A DNA stretch of 64,000 nt from Symsagittifera roscoffensis (taxonomy: Eukaryota > Xenacoelomorpha > Acoela > Convolutidae): the NCBI RefSeq assembly GCF_963678635.1, contig NC_087067.1, positions 35,665,966-35,729,965 on the forward strand. The letters are read 5' to 3'. Made by a program: the position numbers and the translations under genes. The notes beneath the pieces were generated by a model. The model worked only from the letters and a program-made list of their open reading frames with translations, was not told the origin of the DNA and did not search any database. Numbering within the stretch: the stretch's first letter is position 1; every line of letters starts with the position of its first letter. This document shows positions 50,514 to 59,831 of this stretch, piece after piece.

Positions 50514-51341
50514 TTACATTGGTCTGTCGCTTCGATCTTTGAAATCTCTCAGTTGATTTCTGTATTCTTTGAGTGCTTCCTTCAGAAGACCTCCCCCTGT
50601 GAGATTTTCTGATATCTCTTTAATCGAATGCTTTATCGGGTCTCCAAAGCGTTTAGGTTCCTTGTTTTTCGTTTGCCTGGAGCTTCGTCTGATACCCGAC
50701 TCTTCAGTACTCGACTCGTCCGAAAATCTTTGTGGTGGTTCGAAAGTTGTATCCTTTTCCGAAATTTGTTGGGGATTTCCTCGAATTTCGTCCGCAATTC
50801 GCTGTACTCCTCTTTTTAGCAATTGGTCCGCGTACTTCTCCCATTCGGACGGTGCTAAATTGCGATTGTGGAATGTGTCGACTATGTCCTCTAGGGGAGT
50901 GTGGGAGTCAATACATTTCAATTTTGACCGCTGTTTTGTTTTCGGTGTAGAACTGGACTGAATTTTGGTGTCTACTTTTTCCGGCTTAGATGTCGATTGC
51001 TCCTGTTCCGGGTTGACTGCCATCGCAGTTTGGCTTGTCCCCTGTTGCTGCTTGTTTCGGCTTTTCTTTTCCTTCCCGCTCTTCTCCAACTTGTTGGTGT
51101 TGTTTTCCTCTATAGTTGATTTTGGGCCCGCCAAATTGGGTTTTGCTCTTTTGACTGCAAAGTTCAGACCTCCCCCGGCTTCTGTGTCTTTTGAAGTCAC
51201 TATTGTTTGGCTCTTTTGAAAACGCTCTATGGGATTCATTGTATCTGCGATCTCCATTTCTCCTTGGATTTCGTCCTCTGATCCCAGCTTCTCGAGTAAT
51301 TCAGGAGAACTGATCCTCTTAAACTTTTTTGTAGGTTCCAA
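50514..51341 (-). CDS. Ty3-2 post-integrase tail, C-terminal part
   Basis: This 275-residue ORF is hydrophilic and rich in K, E, S and T, probably disordered. Its end has SGIRRSSRQTKNKEPKRFGD followed by PIKHSIKEI, resembling the end of the Ty3-1 tail. Several basic clusters (KKFKRI, GKEKKSRNKQ) suit nucleic acid binding. The Met start is probably not used. The frame should be reached from the upstream tail piece (51401-51643). Confidence 0.6.
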   Translation of the reverse strand: MEPTKKFKRISSPELLEKLGSEDEIQGEMEIADTMNPIERFQKSQTIVTSKDTEAGGGLNFAVKRAKPNLAGPKSTIEENNTNKLEKSGKEKKSRNKQQQGTSQTAMAVNPEQEQSTSKPEKVDTKIQSSSTPKTKQRSKLKCIDSHTPLEDIVDTFHNRNLAPSEWEKYADQLLKRGVQRIADEIRGNPQQISEKDTTFEPPQRFSDESSTEESGIRRSSRQTKNKEPKRFGDPIKHSIKEISENLTGGGLLKEALKEYRNQLRDFKDRSDRPM

Positions 51342-51400
51342 CGATGGACTTTTACTCGTGCTTCGCTGATTTTCTTGTGTCAGTACCGTTTTCGATTGTG

Positions 51401-51643
51401 CTATGCCGATTTCCTATAAATCGAACCAGCAGACGTCTTAATTGTTGAGTCTGTTTCTGAAGCAATTTTCCCTTTTAGTGGTCTGGTTAATGCTTGTCCG
51501 CTTTTCCTTAGTAGGTCCTTTCGGAGTATTGTTTTAGGTGGTGATTTACATTGATTTTCCACTTTGTCCTCCACAAATCCTTTCTCCCAAGAGTAAAGTA
51601 TCTCCTTTCGAAGGTCGGGATTGAGTAGCCCTGTCTCGTCCAC
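51401..51643 (-). pseudogene. Ty3-2 post-integrase tail, conserved module
   Basis: This 80-residue piece ends with LTRPLKGKIASETDSTIKTS and AGSIYRKSA, the counterpart of the Ty3-1 module at 15570-15680 and the Ty3-3 module near 60430-60540. It is separated from integrase by a frame change near a T5 run at about 51661 and from the C-terminal tail by a stop at 51401. Confidence 0.55.
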
Positions 51644-51662
51644 TAATTTCCTGATATTGTTT

Positions 51663-52793
51663 TTAGCCGCGTCCCTTCTCTCGTTGTTCCAACGGGCGTT
51701 CGTTCGCCTCCAACAACTCCTTTAGAGCTTTGGCCCTTTCTCTGCCTCTGTCCGACGTTAACTGCTGCTTGTGCAGTGGGCTTGTATCCCTGCTGAGTTG
51801 TCCCTTGCGTACTATTTTGAGATTCTCTCTCGACTGATCAATTCTACGTTTCAATTGAGAAGCCGTCAGTGCTGAGCGTTCCAAGTGTTGTTTGTCTAAA
51901 TAATCAGAATTATTTAAAAACCTATCCCTCACAGTTTTAAATTCTGTTTTTGGTAGTCTGCCAAAATGTGCTTGAAACGGGGATACTTGAATTGTTTTCT
52001 GCTTGTTCCACCGTAAATCTCTCATTATAGTACTAAGACATAATTTGATTGATTTATGATTTTCTTCGAGCATCATCACCCCCAGTCTTCTTTTTATAGT
52101 TTGGATTGTACGTTCAACCAAACCACAGCCTCTGTGGTCCCCCACCGGACAGAATTTTTGCTCGATATTGAGTTCCGAACAGAATTTTTTTTAGCGTTTT
52201 CCCCTTAAAGCCTGAAAATTGGTCCGAACGAATTGATTCAGGAACTCCATGCGTGTCGATATATGATCTCAAGAATTTTACTGTGCACTTTCCACTTGTA
52301 GATTTCGTAACCTTCACTGATGGAAATTTTGAGAATCGATCTATCAATACTAAAAGGTAGATTTTTTTCCTTTTTGATTTTCTATGGGCCCCGCGTAATC
52401 TAATTGTACTTCCTGTCCCGGCTGCGTGAGCAGTGGCAGTGGTTTTGACGTATTTTTTGAAATTAGATATTTTACATTCTTACCATATCTGGTACAGCTA
52501 CGGCACTCCTCTGCCAGATTCACAATGTCCTTATTCATGTGTGGCCACAACAGGTATTGCGCTGCTCCCAGCATAGCCTCTTGGCCTGGATGCCCTCGAT
52601 GTATTCTTTTTAGAACAGCTTGTCTTAGTTGTACTGGGACTGCTAGCCGGTTATTCACCAAGATGCAGTCGTCCTGAACTGCCATCTGTGACCACAACGG
52701 ATTTGTATAAGGTCCCATTAATTCAAAGCCTTGTTTGTCTCCTCTTTCTATCACTCGTCTGAGGCGGTCCATCCACGTGTCTTCTGTGGTCAT
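51663..52793 (-). pseudogene. Ty3-2 integrase (three frames)
   Basis: 52350-52793 has the zinc finger (H-P-G-Q-E ... C-R-S-C) and the first Asp in VQLDYAGPIENQ. 52114-52347 has LIDRFSKFPS-type sequence and the second Asp in IRSDQFSGFKG. 51663-52145 has the Glu in GLVERTIQTIKRRLG and the rest of the core. The frame breaks fall at an A7 run (minus strand, near 52360) and a T8 run near 52185. All catalytic residues are present, so loss of function is due only to frame breaks, if these are real. Confidence 0.85.
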
Positions 52794-52880
52794 TTCTGCT
52801 AGTAAACTTTTGTCGAACAGTTTTGCTAAATTGTCTAGGGTCTCTACTTGTTGCTGCTTTTGCAGTTTTGTTTTTCCCAG

Positions 52881-53618
52881 TCACTTCGGCGGTTCTATCG
52901 AGCACACTTCTTCTTCACTCTCCGCCTCTTCTGTAGTCGTCAGGTCCATCTCTATTATCTGCACCTCACTGAGTTTCCGTTCCGCCGATGCGATTGGTTT
53001 AGTCAACGCTGAACTCGATTCATGTTCCGAGCTGTCCTTGACTTCTTGTGTGTGTGCCACCAGTTCTCTCTTTTCCCGTATATTGTCTTCTCCGCCTATT
53101 AGTTGCCAGAATGAGAGTAGTCTTTGATCTGCTTCTCTTTGTTGATCCGGTTCAAGCTGCCATTTCACCCGTGATGCATGTCGTGTTTCGCTGTCGGAGC
53201 TATCTCTGTTTTTCCGGCCCCCTCTAATTATTTTCCTTGTACGTTGAACTGTCTCTGTGATCTCCTCCTTCCGAAAGTTCGTTTGTGTTGGATAGTGAGC
53301 GATTCCACTTTGGATCCATTAGACTCTCTTCGCGTTCCTCATTTCGCCAATCTTGTGGTGAGCCCGACCACCAGTCGTATGATCTGTTTTCTGACATCTC
53401 GATACTTGAGTCTGTTTTTTTTTTTAATTTCTGGTACTGGTTGTTTTACGATTTTGGAATTATTTAAGACTGACTGTTTGTTGGGTTGATTTGACGAAAA
53501 AGTGATCTGTTTATGTTGAACTGCTGTGTTTAGCTGTTTTTGCAGTCGTGAAAACTGTTTTCTCTCGTTCCGGTCGAGCTTTGTTCGTTTTTGACCGTTT
53601 TGGTTGCTTTAGCAACCA
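52881..53618 (-). pseudogene. Ty3-2 RNase H-integrase linker
   Basis: An acidic 95-residue ORF (52881-53168, TTEEAESEEEVCSIEPPK at its end) and degraded sequence up to the RNase H end form the linker. It is hydrophilic throughout, in contrast to the membrane-like linker of Ty3-1. Confidence 0.5.
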
Positions 53619-54258
53619 TTACTTGATGACTGTTTCTTTCTTACTGAATTCTAGAACGTTTTCGTTTCGGTTGAGCGACCCAGTTTCTTTAAGCCTACTG
53701 TTCCAGCAGTCGAACGCTTCATGAAAGGAGTTTATTGTCGCTACTACAAACTTTTCGTCTAATTCTGATTCGGGCCAGGGATCATTGAAAGGATCACGCG
53801 ATAAATAATCAACAATGCGCATGTCCCTCCCCGGAATGTGAACTATTTTGAACTGATATGGCAGTAACCGGTCAACCCACCGGGTTAAACGTGATTGGTA
53901 GGTCTTGTTCGATTTATTACCATCCAATGCTGTTGTAAGTGCTTTGTGATCAGTTGCAATGGTAAATGGTTTTCCCAAGAGGTAGTGTTTATATCTATCT
54001 ACTGCCCAAACAACTGCCAATAACTCCAATTCATTTGTTGAATATTTTTTTTTCTTGGGCATTTAGGTATCGGGATGCGAATGAAATTGGGACCCACAGG
54101 CCTTCATCATTTTGTTGTTCTAACGTAGCCCCTAGCCCATCATGGCTAGCATCGCATTTAACTCGTGTTTCTCGGGTCGCATCGTAATAATGTACCTTTG
54201 TTATACTTGCCACAGCTTCTTTTATAGCACTAAATACTACCGTGTGTTCATCCCCCAC
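53619..54258 (-). pseudogene. Ty3-2 RNase H (two frames)
   Basis: 54031-54258 has VKCDASHDGLGATLEQ, 53619-54062 has STNELELLAVVWAVDRY, IATDHKALTTAL and IVDYLSRDP. The change of frame lies at the A-rich run at 54046-54055. All expected RNase H acidic residues are visible. Confidence 0.8.
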
Positions 54259-55268
54259 TCAAATTTTTTTTACCGAGAGTTTCATGTTTTTTAACTTTTT
54301 CTTTCGATTCTCTTCTTTTAGAAATGGTCTCAATTTTTCAGTCAGACTTGCTGCGTTAGGTATAAATTTAGCTAAGTGATTTATACTTCCCAGGAATGAC
54401 CTTAGCTGTTTAAGCGATTTCGGCGGGTTCAAATTTACTACCGCTTCCGTTTTGGTGATTTTTGGTTTAACCTCCGCTTCTGAGAGATGATGACCCAACC
54501 AATTCACTTCCTGTTTGAAAAATTCGCATTTTGATAGTTTCAATGCCAAATTTTCCGCATCCAATTTTTTTAATACTTCTTCTACCAAATTTCCATGTTC
54601 AATTTCACTTCCCCTTGACACAATTAGTATGTCATCCAGAAAACAGAACGTGTTTTTAGCGTGGTTGATGGTTCTATCCATGGCCTTTTGAAATTCAGCT
54701 GGCATATCTGCTAAACCGTAGAACCCTGTCAAGAATCTGTAGGTTCCAGTTGCTTTTCCACCAACAATGTTGAAGTTGCATTGTCTAGCTGTATCAGCAG
54801 CCAATTTTATTTGACTGTACGCATATTTTAAATCTAACACCGAAAAATATAGCGACTCTTTTTGTTTTCAGTCACAATCTGGCTTACCCCATCAATGAGT
54901 TCATCTACATTCGGCATTTGGTATTTATTTTTAAACAATTGTCTATTGATTGGTTTCGCGTCCATTGCCAATTTTATTGAATCGTCTTTCTTTACTGTTA
55001 TCACAATCGGAGCGATAAACCAATCACTTGTACATTTATCGAGTTTTGTTATATGACCTTCTGTCAATATCTTCGATTTCTTTTTCGACTTTGTCTTGTA
55101 TAGGAATTGGGATTCTTCTCCCCTTTTCTTGAATCGGACATAATGGATATTTAAATTTTGAACTGACAATGTGATTTTTCGAAATACCTTGTCTTTCAAA
55201 TAAGTTTTTAAATTGAGTGCAAAATTTTTCTTTCCAACCTTCTGACTGCTCGCACATGAGCACGTCAA
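54259..55268 (-). pseudogene. Ty3-2 reverse transcriptase (two frames)
   Basis: 54834-55268 covers the fingers (TKLDKCTSDWFIAPIVITVK, SIKLAMDAKPINRQ). 54259-54840 covers the palm and thumb, with LDLKYAYSQIKL (first catalytic Asp), FCFLDDILIVSRG and QEVNWLGHHLSE. Frame breaks lie at about 55075, 54845 and 54260, each at or beside a run of A or T. Confidence 0.85.
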
Positions 55269-56934
55269 ACCTGGTGAGTTCCTCGGGCGCTGGTTTTTGT
55301 GTAGTAACTATTCCCACTTGTCCTTGCAAGTCTAGTCCCATGATACATCTGGTCTTTCGTTCTGATACCAGAAAGGTGGCGCCTTTTACCTCCCAGCCCG
55401 CTGACCTCAGATTGGTCTTTAGGTCTCCCAGTATACTGATCGGTTGTTTGTTGTAGTCCACGAATTTGGTTTGTAAATTCAGTTTGTCTGACGGAATGAA
55501 TCTTACTTTGTTTGATTTTTCCATAATTTCCTTCGTTGTCGCCCAGTTGAGGAATGAAACTGGACTTCCTGTGTCCACTGTTAATTGAATTATTTGGTTA
55601 TCTATTCGTACCATGGCCTTTAGTGATTTTACACGATTCAATGTTGGATCGCGAATCGAATCTATTTTCTGAACTCGTAACATTTTTCCGCTTGATTTGT
55701 TCCTCATTTCATTGATTCGATCTTTCACATATTTTGAAACTCTCTCGTTTTCCGGTTGATAGGTTTGTACCGACATAACTTCAAATTCACTACATGACCC
55801 AACACTTTCACTTATCTGATCGCATTCCTCTACCGATCCATCCGAGTCTTCCGCAACCTCACTTACTTGTTGGGATCTGCACATTTTAGCGAAATGATTG
55901 GGTTTACTACAGTGTTTACAGGTTTTCCCCATTGCTGGGCAATTTTTCAGGTGTCCCGGGTCAAACGTCCTTCCACATCTATTACATGGTTTCGTTTTCA
56001 TGTTTTGATTCTTGTTATTGTTTTGTCTTTTATTCGATTCCCTTCTGTTTGGAGTCTTGTTCGTCCCCGACATATTTCGAACTGCCCTTACAGGTTCTTG
56101 TTTTATTCTCACGCCTGAGGTGTAATTGCTACTTGATCCCCCTGTCGCCGCAGCATTAGTCTTTTGAAACGCCATTGTGGTTAACTTGCTATGTTCGAAT
56201 TTTATAGCCCTTTTCAGAACCTCTTCCGGGTCTAGAGTCTCGAATGTCAGCGTGTCCTGCAATGTCATGTTTTTCATTTTTGAAATGAACAGGTCTCTGA
56301 CTATTTCATTTTCCAATGCTCCCAGTTCTGATCGGGCTGCTTGTGCAGTTAACGCTGCGTGAAATGATTCCAGAGACTCTCCAGATTCTTGCATTCTCGT
56401 AAATAGCTTATATCTTTCGTATGTTACACATTTTACTTTTTGAAATGAGACTTCTGCCAAATCTGTAATTTCCCTGAACGTCATTTTCGATATTTCAGCA
56501 TGCGGGTTCTTTTGTAGGAATCTCTTCTTTCCCTCTGTGCCCAAAGACAAAAATAATCTGGACACCAATTTCTTTTGCACTTCGTTGTAGAAGACATTGT
56601 GTCCGACTCGTGGGCCTCTTGTCTTTCTCTCTTCGTTCTCCAATACTACTCTATCTATAGCTAGCTTATCTCTGAGAATCCTAGCGTTCCTCGCGTCTTC
56701 ATTCTCTCCGTCTCGGGGTGTTTCTGGGCGTGGTGGTGGTTCCTCTAATATGTCTTTTGGTTCTTCCAGAATGATCTCTGGGTTCACATTTTCTTTGACC
56801 GTAACCGCCACGAGAAATTTTTCGAACCAGATTTTGAATTGCCACGGAGGGTCTAAATTCGCTGACGCCCAAAATACCGGAATTCTCATATCCGTTCTGT
56901 TATCTTGAGCTGCGAATCCTGCTGGCTGCGCCAT
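55036..56934 (-). CDS. Ty3-2 Gag-protease polyprotein
   Basis: This 632-residue ORF starts at an ATG whose A is the last LTR base and whose TG begins the primer site (MAQPAGF). Residues 1-280 are Gag. Two knuckles follow at about 315-350 (CNRCGRTFDPGHLKNC, CKHCSKPNHFAKMC). Protease is near residue 455 with LTVDTGSPVSFLN, followed by TRCIMGLDLQGQVG, which matches TRCLLGLDLQPQLG of Ty3-1. The frame then runs briefly into RT before breaking near 55075. Gag and protease are in one frame, as in Ty3-1. Confidence 0.9.
   Translation of the reverse strand: MAQPAGFAAQDNRTDMRIPVFWASANLDPPWQFKIWFEKFLVAVTVKENVNPEIILEEPKDILEEPPPRPETPRDGENEDARNARILRDKLAIDRVVLENEERKTRGPRVGHNVFYNEVQKKLVSRLFLSLGTEGKKRFLQKNPHAEISKMTFREITDLAEVSFQKVKCVTYERYKLFTRMQESGESLESFHAALTAQAARSELGALENEIVRDLFISKMKNMTLQDTLTFETLDPEEVLKRAIKFEHSKLTTMAFQKTNAAATGGSSSNYTSGVRIKQEPVRAVRNMSGTNKTPNRRESNKRQNNNKNQNMKTKPCNRCGRTFDPGHLKNCPAMGKTCKHCSKPNHFAKMCRSQQVSEVAEDSDGSVEECDQISESVGSCSEFEVMSVQTYQPENERVSKYVKDRINEMRNKSSGKMLRVQKIDSIRDPTLNRVKSLKAMVRIDNQIIQLTVDTGSPVSFLNWATTKEIMEKSNKVRFIPSDKLNLQTKFVDYNKQPISILGDLKTNLRSAGWEVKGATFLVSERKTRCIMGLDLQGQVGIVTTQKPAPEELTRFDVLMCEQSEGWKEKFCTQFKNLFERQGISKNHIVSSKFKYPLCPIQEKGRRIPIPIQDKVEKEIEDIDRRSYNKTR
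56914..56933 (-). other. Primer binding site of Ty3-2
   Basis: TGGCGCAGCCAGCAG on the minus strand follows the LTR and differs by one base from that of Ty3-1, so it is also tRNA-Ser-like. Confidence 0.65.
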
Positions 56935-57191
56935 GTGATATGCGTTGCGATATCGGTTGAAAACAAGTTGTAATTCAATACTGTATTTGGAATATTGAAT
57001 TTAGGTTTTCTTATTCTTTTGTTTTCTTTTGTTACTGAGAGCTAGATCAGTGTTACGAACTCTGATCTCTCACTTATTCTCAATGTCATCACTCACTGTG
57101 ACCTTGAGCATACCATAAAAGTAATGATTAAGCACCATAGGTTAGCTGTACATACATGGACAAATACTGCTACTGCAGTAGCGGTATATGA
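56934..57191 (-). repeat. 5' LTR of Ty3-2
   Basis: About 258 bp, matching 50018-50277 except for two substitutions and its outer end (ggtatatga instead of ggtatgacaca). Confidence 0.88.
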
Positions 57192-57196
57192 GTAAC
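57192..57196. other. Target site duplication of Ty3-2, right
   Basis: gtaac, the partner of 50013-50017. Confidence 0.8.
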
Positions 57197-57296
57197 AATG
57201 AACCTAAAGAAGAAGTTCAGCTGAACTTTGCAAGACCGATTGGTAACAAATGAAAAAGAGGTTCACATTCTCTTGGCGATAGACAGTTTTTCCAAA
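57197..57296 (+). pseudogene. Old Ty3 integrase core, right of the Ty3-2 insertion
   Basis: NEPKEEVQLNFARPIGNK in one frame and EVHILLAIDSFSK in another match the start of the Ty3 integrase core (P-N-E-E-V-Q-L-D-F-A-G-P-I, then I-L-L-A-I-D-x-F-S-K). It continues the zinc finger remnant at 49832-50017. The core runs into the assembly gap. Confidence 0.7.
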
Positions 57297-57496
57297 NNNN
57301 NNNNNNNNNNNNNNNNNNNNNNNNNNNNNNNNNNNNNNNNNNNNNNNNNNNNNNNNNNNNNNNNNNNNNNNNNNNNNNNNNNNNNNNNNNNNNNNNNNNN
57401 NNNNNNNNNNNNNNNNNNNNNNNNNNNNNNNNNNNNNNNNNNNNNNNNNNNNNNNNNNNNNNNNNNNNNNNNNNNNNNNNNNNNNNNNNNNNNNNN
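57297..57496. other. Assembly gap, 200 N
   Basis: Exactly 200 N. Its true length is probably unknown. Translations across it are meaningless. Confidence 0.99.
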
Positions 57497-58505
57497 AAGC
57501 GGACAATTCTTGAGCAGACACACATTTGAGCCGAAAAAAAACGATTTCATAAACTCCTTAGAAATTATAAAACTTAATAACACGAGGCCGCTCAGGCGAT
57601 ATGAAAATCAATCAATTACTTTTGAGCCGAATGAAAAGTTGTAAAAGAGTAATGAACGCAAATTAGAAAAAAACTGACTTGTTTTTTGAAACAAAGAAAA
57701 TCAAATTTCGAGAATTTTGTTTTTAAAGAAGACACTTATGGCCCATGAAGCTCTTTGAAATTTCAAGAGCAAATTACGGTTGGTGCTTTTTTAATGAAAA
57801 TAACCCAATTTGAGAAAAGTGGATCAATAGGTAAACTTTTTCAAAGCCCAAACTGGCAGGGGCGCACTCGAAGCGAACTCTCATTTCGAACTTCCTCTTT
57901 CGTCGATAGACCTATGCTAACATTAAGTCCGTCTAAAACTCCATATAAATTATTTTCCAACATTGGAATTTGATTTTGATAACTTATTTTGTCCGCTTTA
58001 TCCGTCAAGCGAGAGACTATTAGCGAACGACACTCAGTTCCGGTATTTAGTATACGCACTTTAAATCCCAGCATAGGGGAAAACTTTACTCGGAATAACC
58101 GCATTCTGGGAACTTTCTAGGCGAGCCGCGTCAGTCTAGTGGGAAAAGTGGAAGTAACATGAACTTTAAGCCAATATCGGCAAAACAGGCATTCCGACAG
58201 AAATCGTATTGCCAAAGCGACCTATAGAAGACCCGAACATGCACACTCGACCAAACAGTCAAACAGGGAAGGGGAAGGGCGCAATTTTGCTTGAAAAAAA
58301 ACGGGGAAAACGAATGTCAAAGGATTCGGATTATTGGAGTAACTATCCAGAACATTCCATGGGATGTTGCAATTAGATGAGTAAAATCGCACATCTTCCT
58401 ATCAATGGGGGAAGTTGGAAGAAAAAAAGCTAATATTGAGAGTGCGTAATAGAGTGACTACCCTTGCGCTGTGAGATGTGCTGGAAGAAGCGTTCAAATC
58501 TCATT
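57497..58505. repeat. Dispersed repeat X, copy 2
   Basis: It matches 48070-49213 from the gap edge, with about 5% differences and a 144-bp deletion between caaaa repeats. A minus-strand ORF (57841-58104) is the counterpart of 48287-48634. Confidence 0.75.
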
Positions 58506-58719
58506 GAAATATGGCGTTCGACATATTCACACTCTTATCAAGGAAACAAGGGCGTAATGAGTAGCATGAATTACGCTTCGGGACCTGGCCAAAGTACCCA
58601 AACTGGGCAAATTGGAGGATTAGATGGTTACAGGTTCTCAATTTGGTGAACTCTCATTAAAAGAAACACCTCAACGAAACGTTAGACCCATTATCATGTC
58701 TAGAAGTAGCCAACAACTT

Positions 58720-59010
58720 TAAAAAATGCAGACAAAAGAATTAGCAAAAAAGATCGAGACAATAAGAACTCAATACCGGAACAATCACTTCAAGAAGGCG
58801 AGAAACTTCACGTGTGGGTCACAAACCGAAAATGAGCAGTACAACAGAGAAATCATCAGGAAAACGATCCGATGTAACGAACCCATACGGAGGTTGTGGA
58901 TCAGAATGGTCCAGCACGCATAAAGAATCGTGCTCAGCACTGGAAAAAATTCTAGAAAATGAGGCAGAAAAAACCAATTCGCTCGAATGAGTCGCTCAAA
59001 GAACACAGGG
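58720..59010 (+). pseudogene. Old Ty3 Gag zinc-knuckle remnant
   Basis: PYGGCGSEWSSTHKESCSAL at about 58880-58945 resembles the first knuckle of Ty3-1 and Ty3-2 (C-x-x-C-G-x-x-x-x-x-x-H-x-x-x-C-x-A), with one cysteine position lost. The upstream ORF (58726-58923) is basic. Many stops are present. Confidence 0.45.
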
Positions 59011-59238
59011 ATTAGTAAATGACGACCCATAAAGGGAAACAGAAGTCGAGTCAATCTAATTGACAAAATCAGAGCTGAACTGGATTCCGATGGATATCTT
59101 GTAATATCGAGTATGACGAGACCATTGCTGATTTGCAACAACACACGGACTCGTCGTCCAAAAAGACAATAAATGTTGAATGGTAGTCAAAGATTCCGAT
59201 GAAGACCATATGGGTACCACAGAGAGGAATTAATTGAC

Positions 59239-59537
59239 GTGCATAAAATTCGGATAAAAATCGGAGGTCTCGTGTTTATGTTTATAGCCGATAATGTCCG
59301 AGTAGGATTGTCCTCCAAAGGAAACACACATCGAGTACGACGGGTCACACGACGAATTAGGTTGTGCTCTGGAATAAATGATCAAATCCTGCTGGAAGGT
59401 TCGTTCATTTTTCTTGATGATACTTCGAAGTTTGCGAAGAAAAATGAACTTGAACTATTGAGCGGAGTTTGGCCGATTAATTACTTTAGTTATTACTTAT
59501 ACAGAAAAAAAATTGTTGCGGTAGAGTGGTAGGGCAC
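59239..59537 (+). pseudogene. Old Ty3 RNase H remnant, target of Ty3-3
   Basis: In two frames one sees ETHIEYDGSHDELGCALE and SKFAKKNELELLSGVWPINY, which correspond to VKCDASHDGLGATLEQ and KKYSTNELELLAVVWAVDRY of Ty3-2. The order follows directly after the Gag remnant, so protease and RT have been deleted. It ends where the Ty3-3 LTR begins (59538). Confidence 0.65.
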
Positions 59538-59790
59538 TGTTAAGTACACCTGAATCACAGCGGTCAAATGAAACCAAATGTGAAAATTGAAGGTTCAATA
59601 TCGTAAATTCACTGAATTTATACTGACTTGTTTTAGTCTTAACGGTTAACAACAATAACTCAAAACACAGCAGACTTAACTAAGATTGGCAGGTATTAAT
59701 TAATTGGTAGCCGCACCAAACATATGGCTAAACCAATGGCGCCAACAACGTAATATATAGTTAGATACTAGGAATAATATATATATGACA
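59538..59790 (-). repeat. Probable 3' LTR of Ty3-3
   Basis: tgttaagtacacc...atatatgaca on the plus strand, about 253 bp, has TG...CA ends. A purine run (minus strand ttgagggaa, 59791-59799) abuts it. Its partner lies outside the window, so the ends are inferred. The predicted target duplication is ggcac (59533-59537). Confidence 0.6.
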
Positions 59791-59831
59791 TTCCCTCAAC
59801 AATCATTTTTTAAACAAATGTTTTAAAATTA

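Larger units (their letters stand above)
50018..57191 (-). mobile_element. Ty3/gypsy LTR retrotransposon Ty3-2
   Basis: LTRs at 50018-50277 and 56934-57191 differ at only two internal positions, so the insertion is recent. On the minus strand the order is LTR, primer site, gag-protease-RT-RNase H-integrase-tail, polypurine tract, LTR. Sequence, zinc knuckles and integrase resemble Ty3-1, so both belong to one lineage. Pol is nevertheless split into about ten frames, many at A/T homopolymers. Confidence 0.93.

Noticed and set aside
50569..50961. Plus-strand ORFs opposite the Ty3-2 tail
   Set aside because: They are antisense shadows of a charged, low-complexity coding region.
57204..57644. 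Several ORFs spanning the N gap
   Set aside because: They are translated through 200 unknown bases and are not interpretable.
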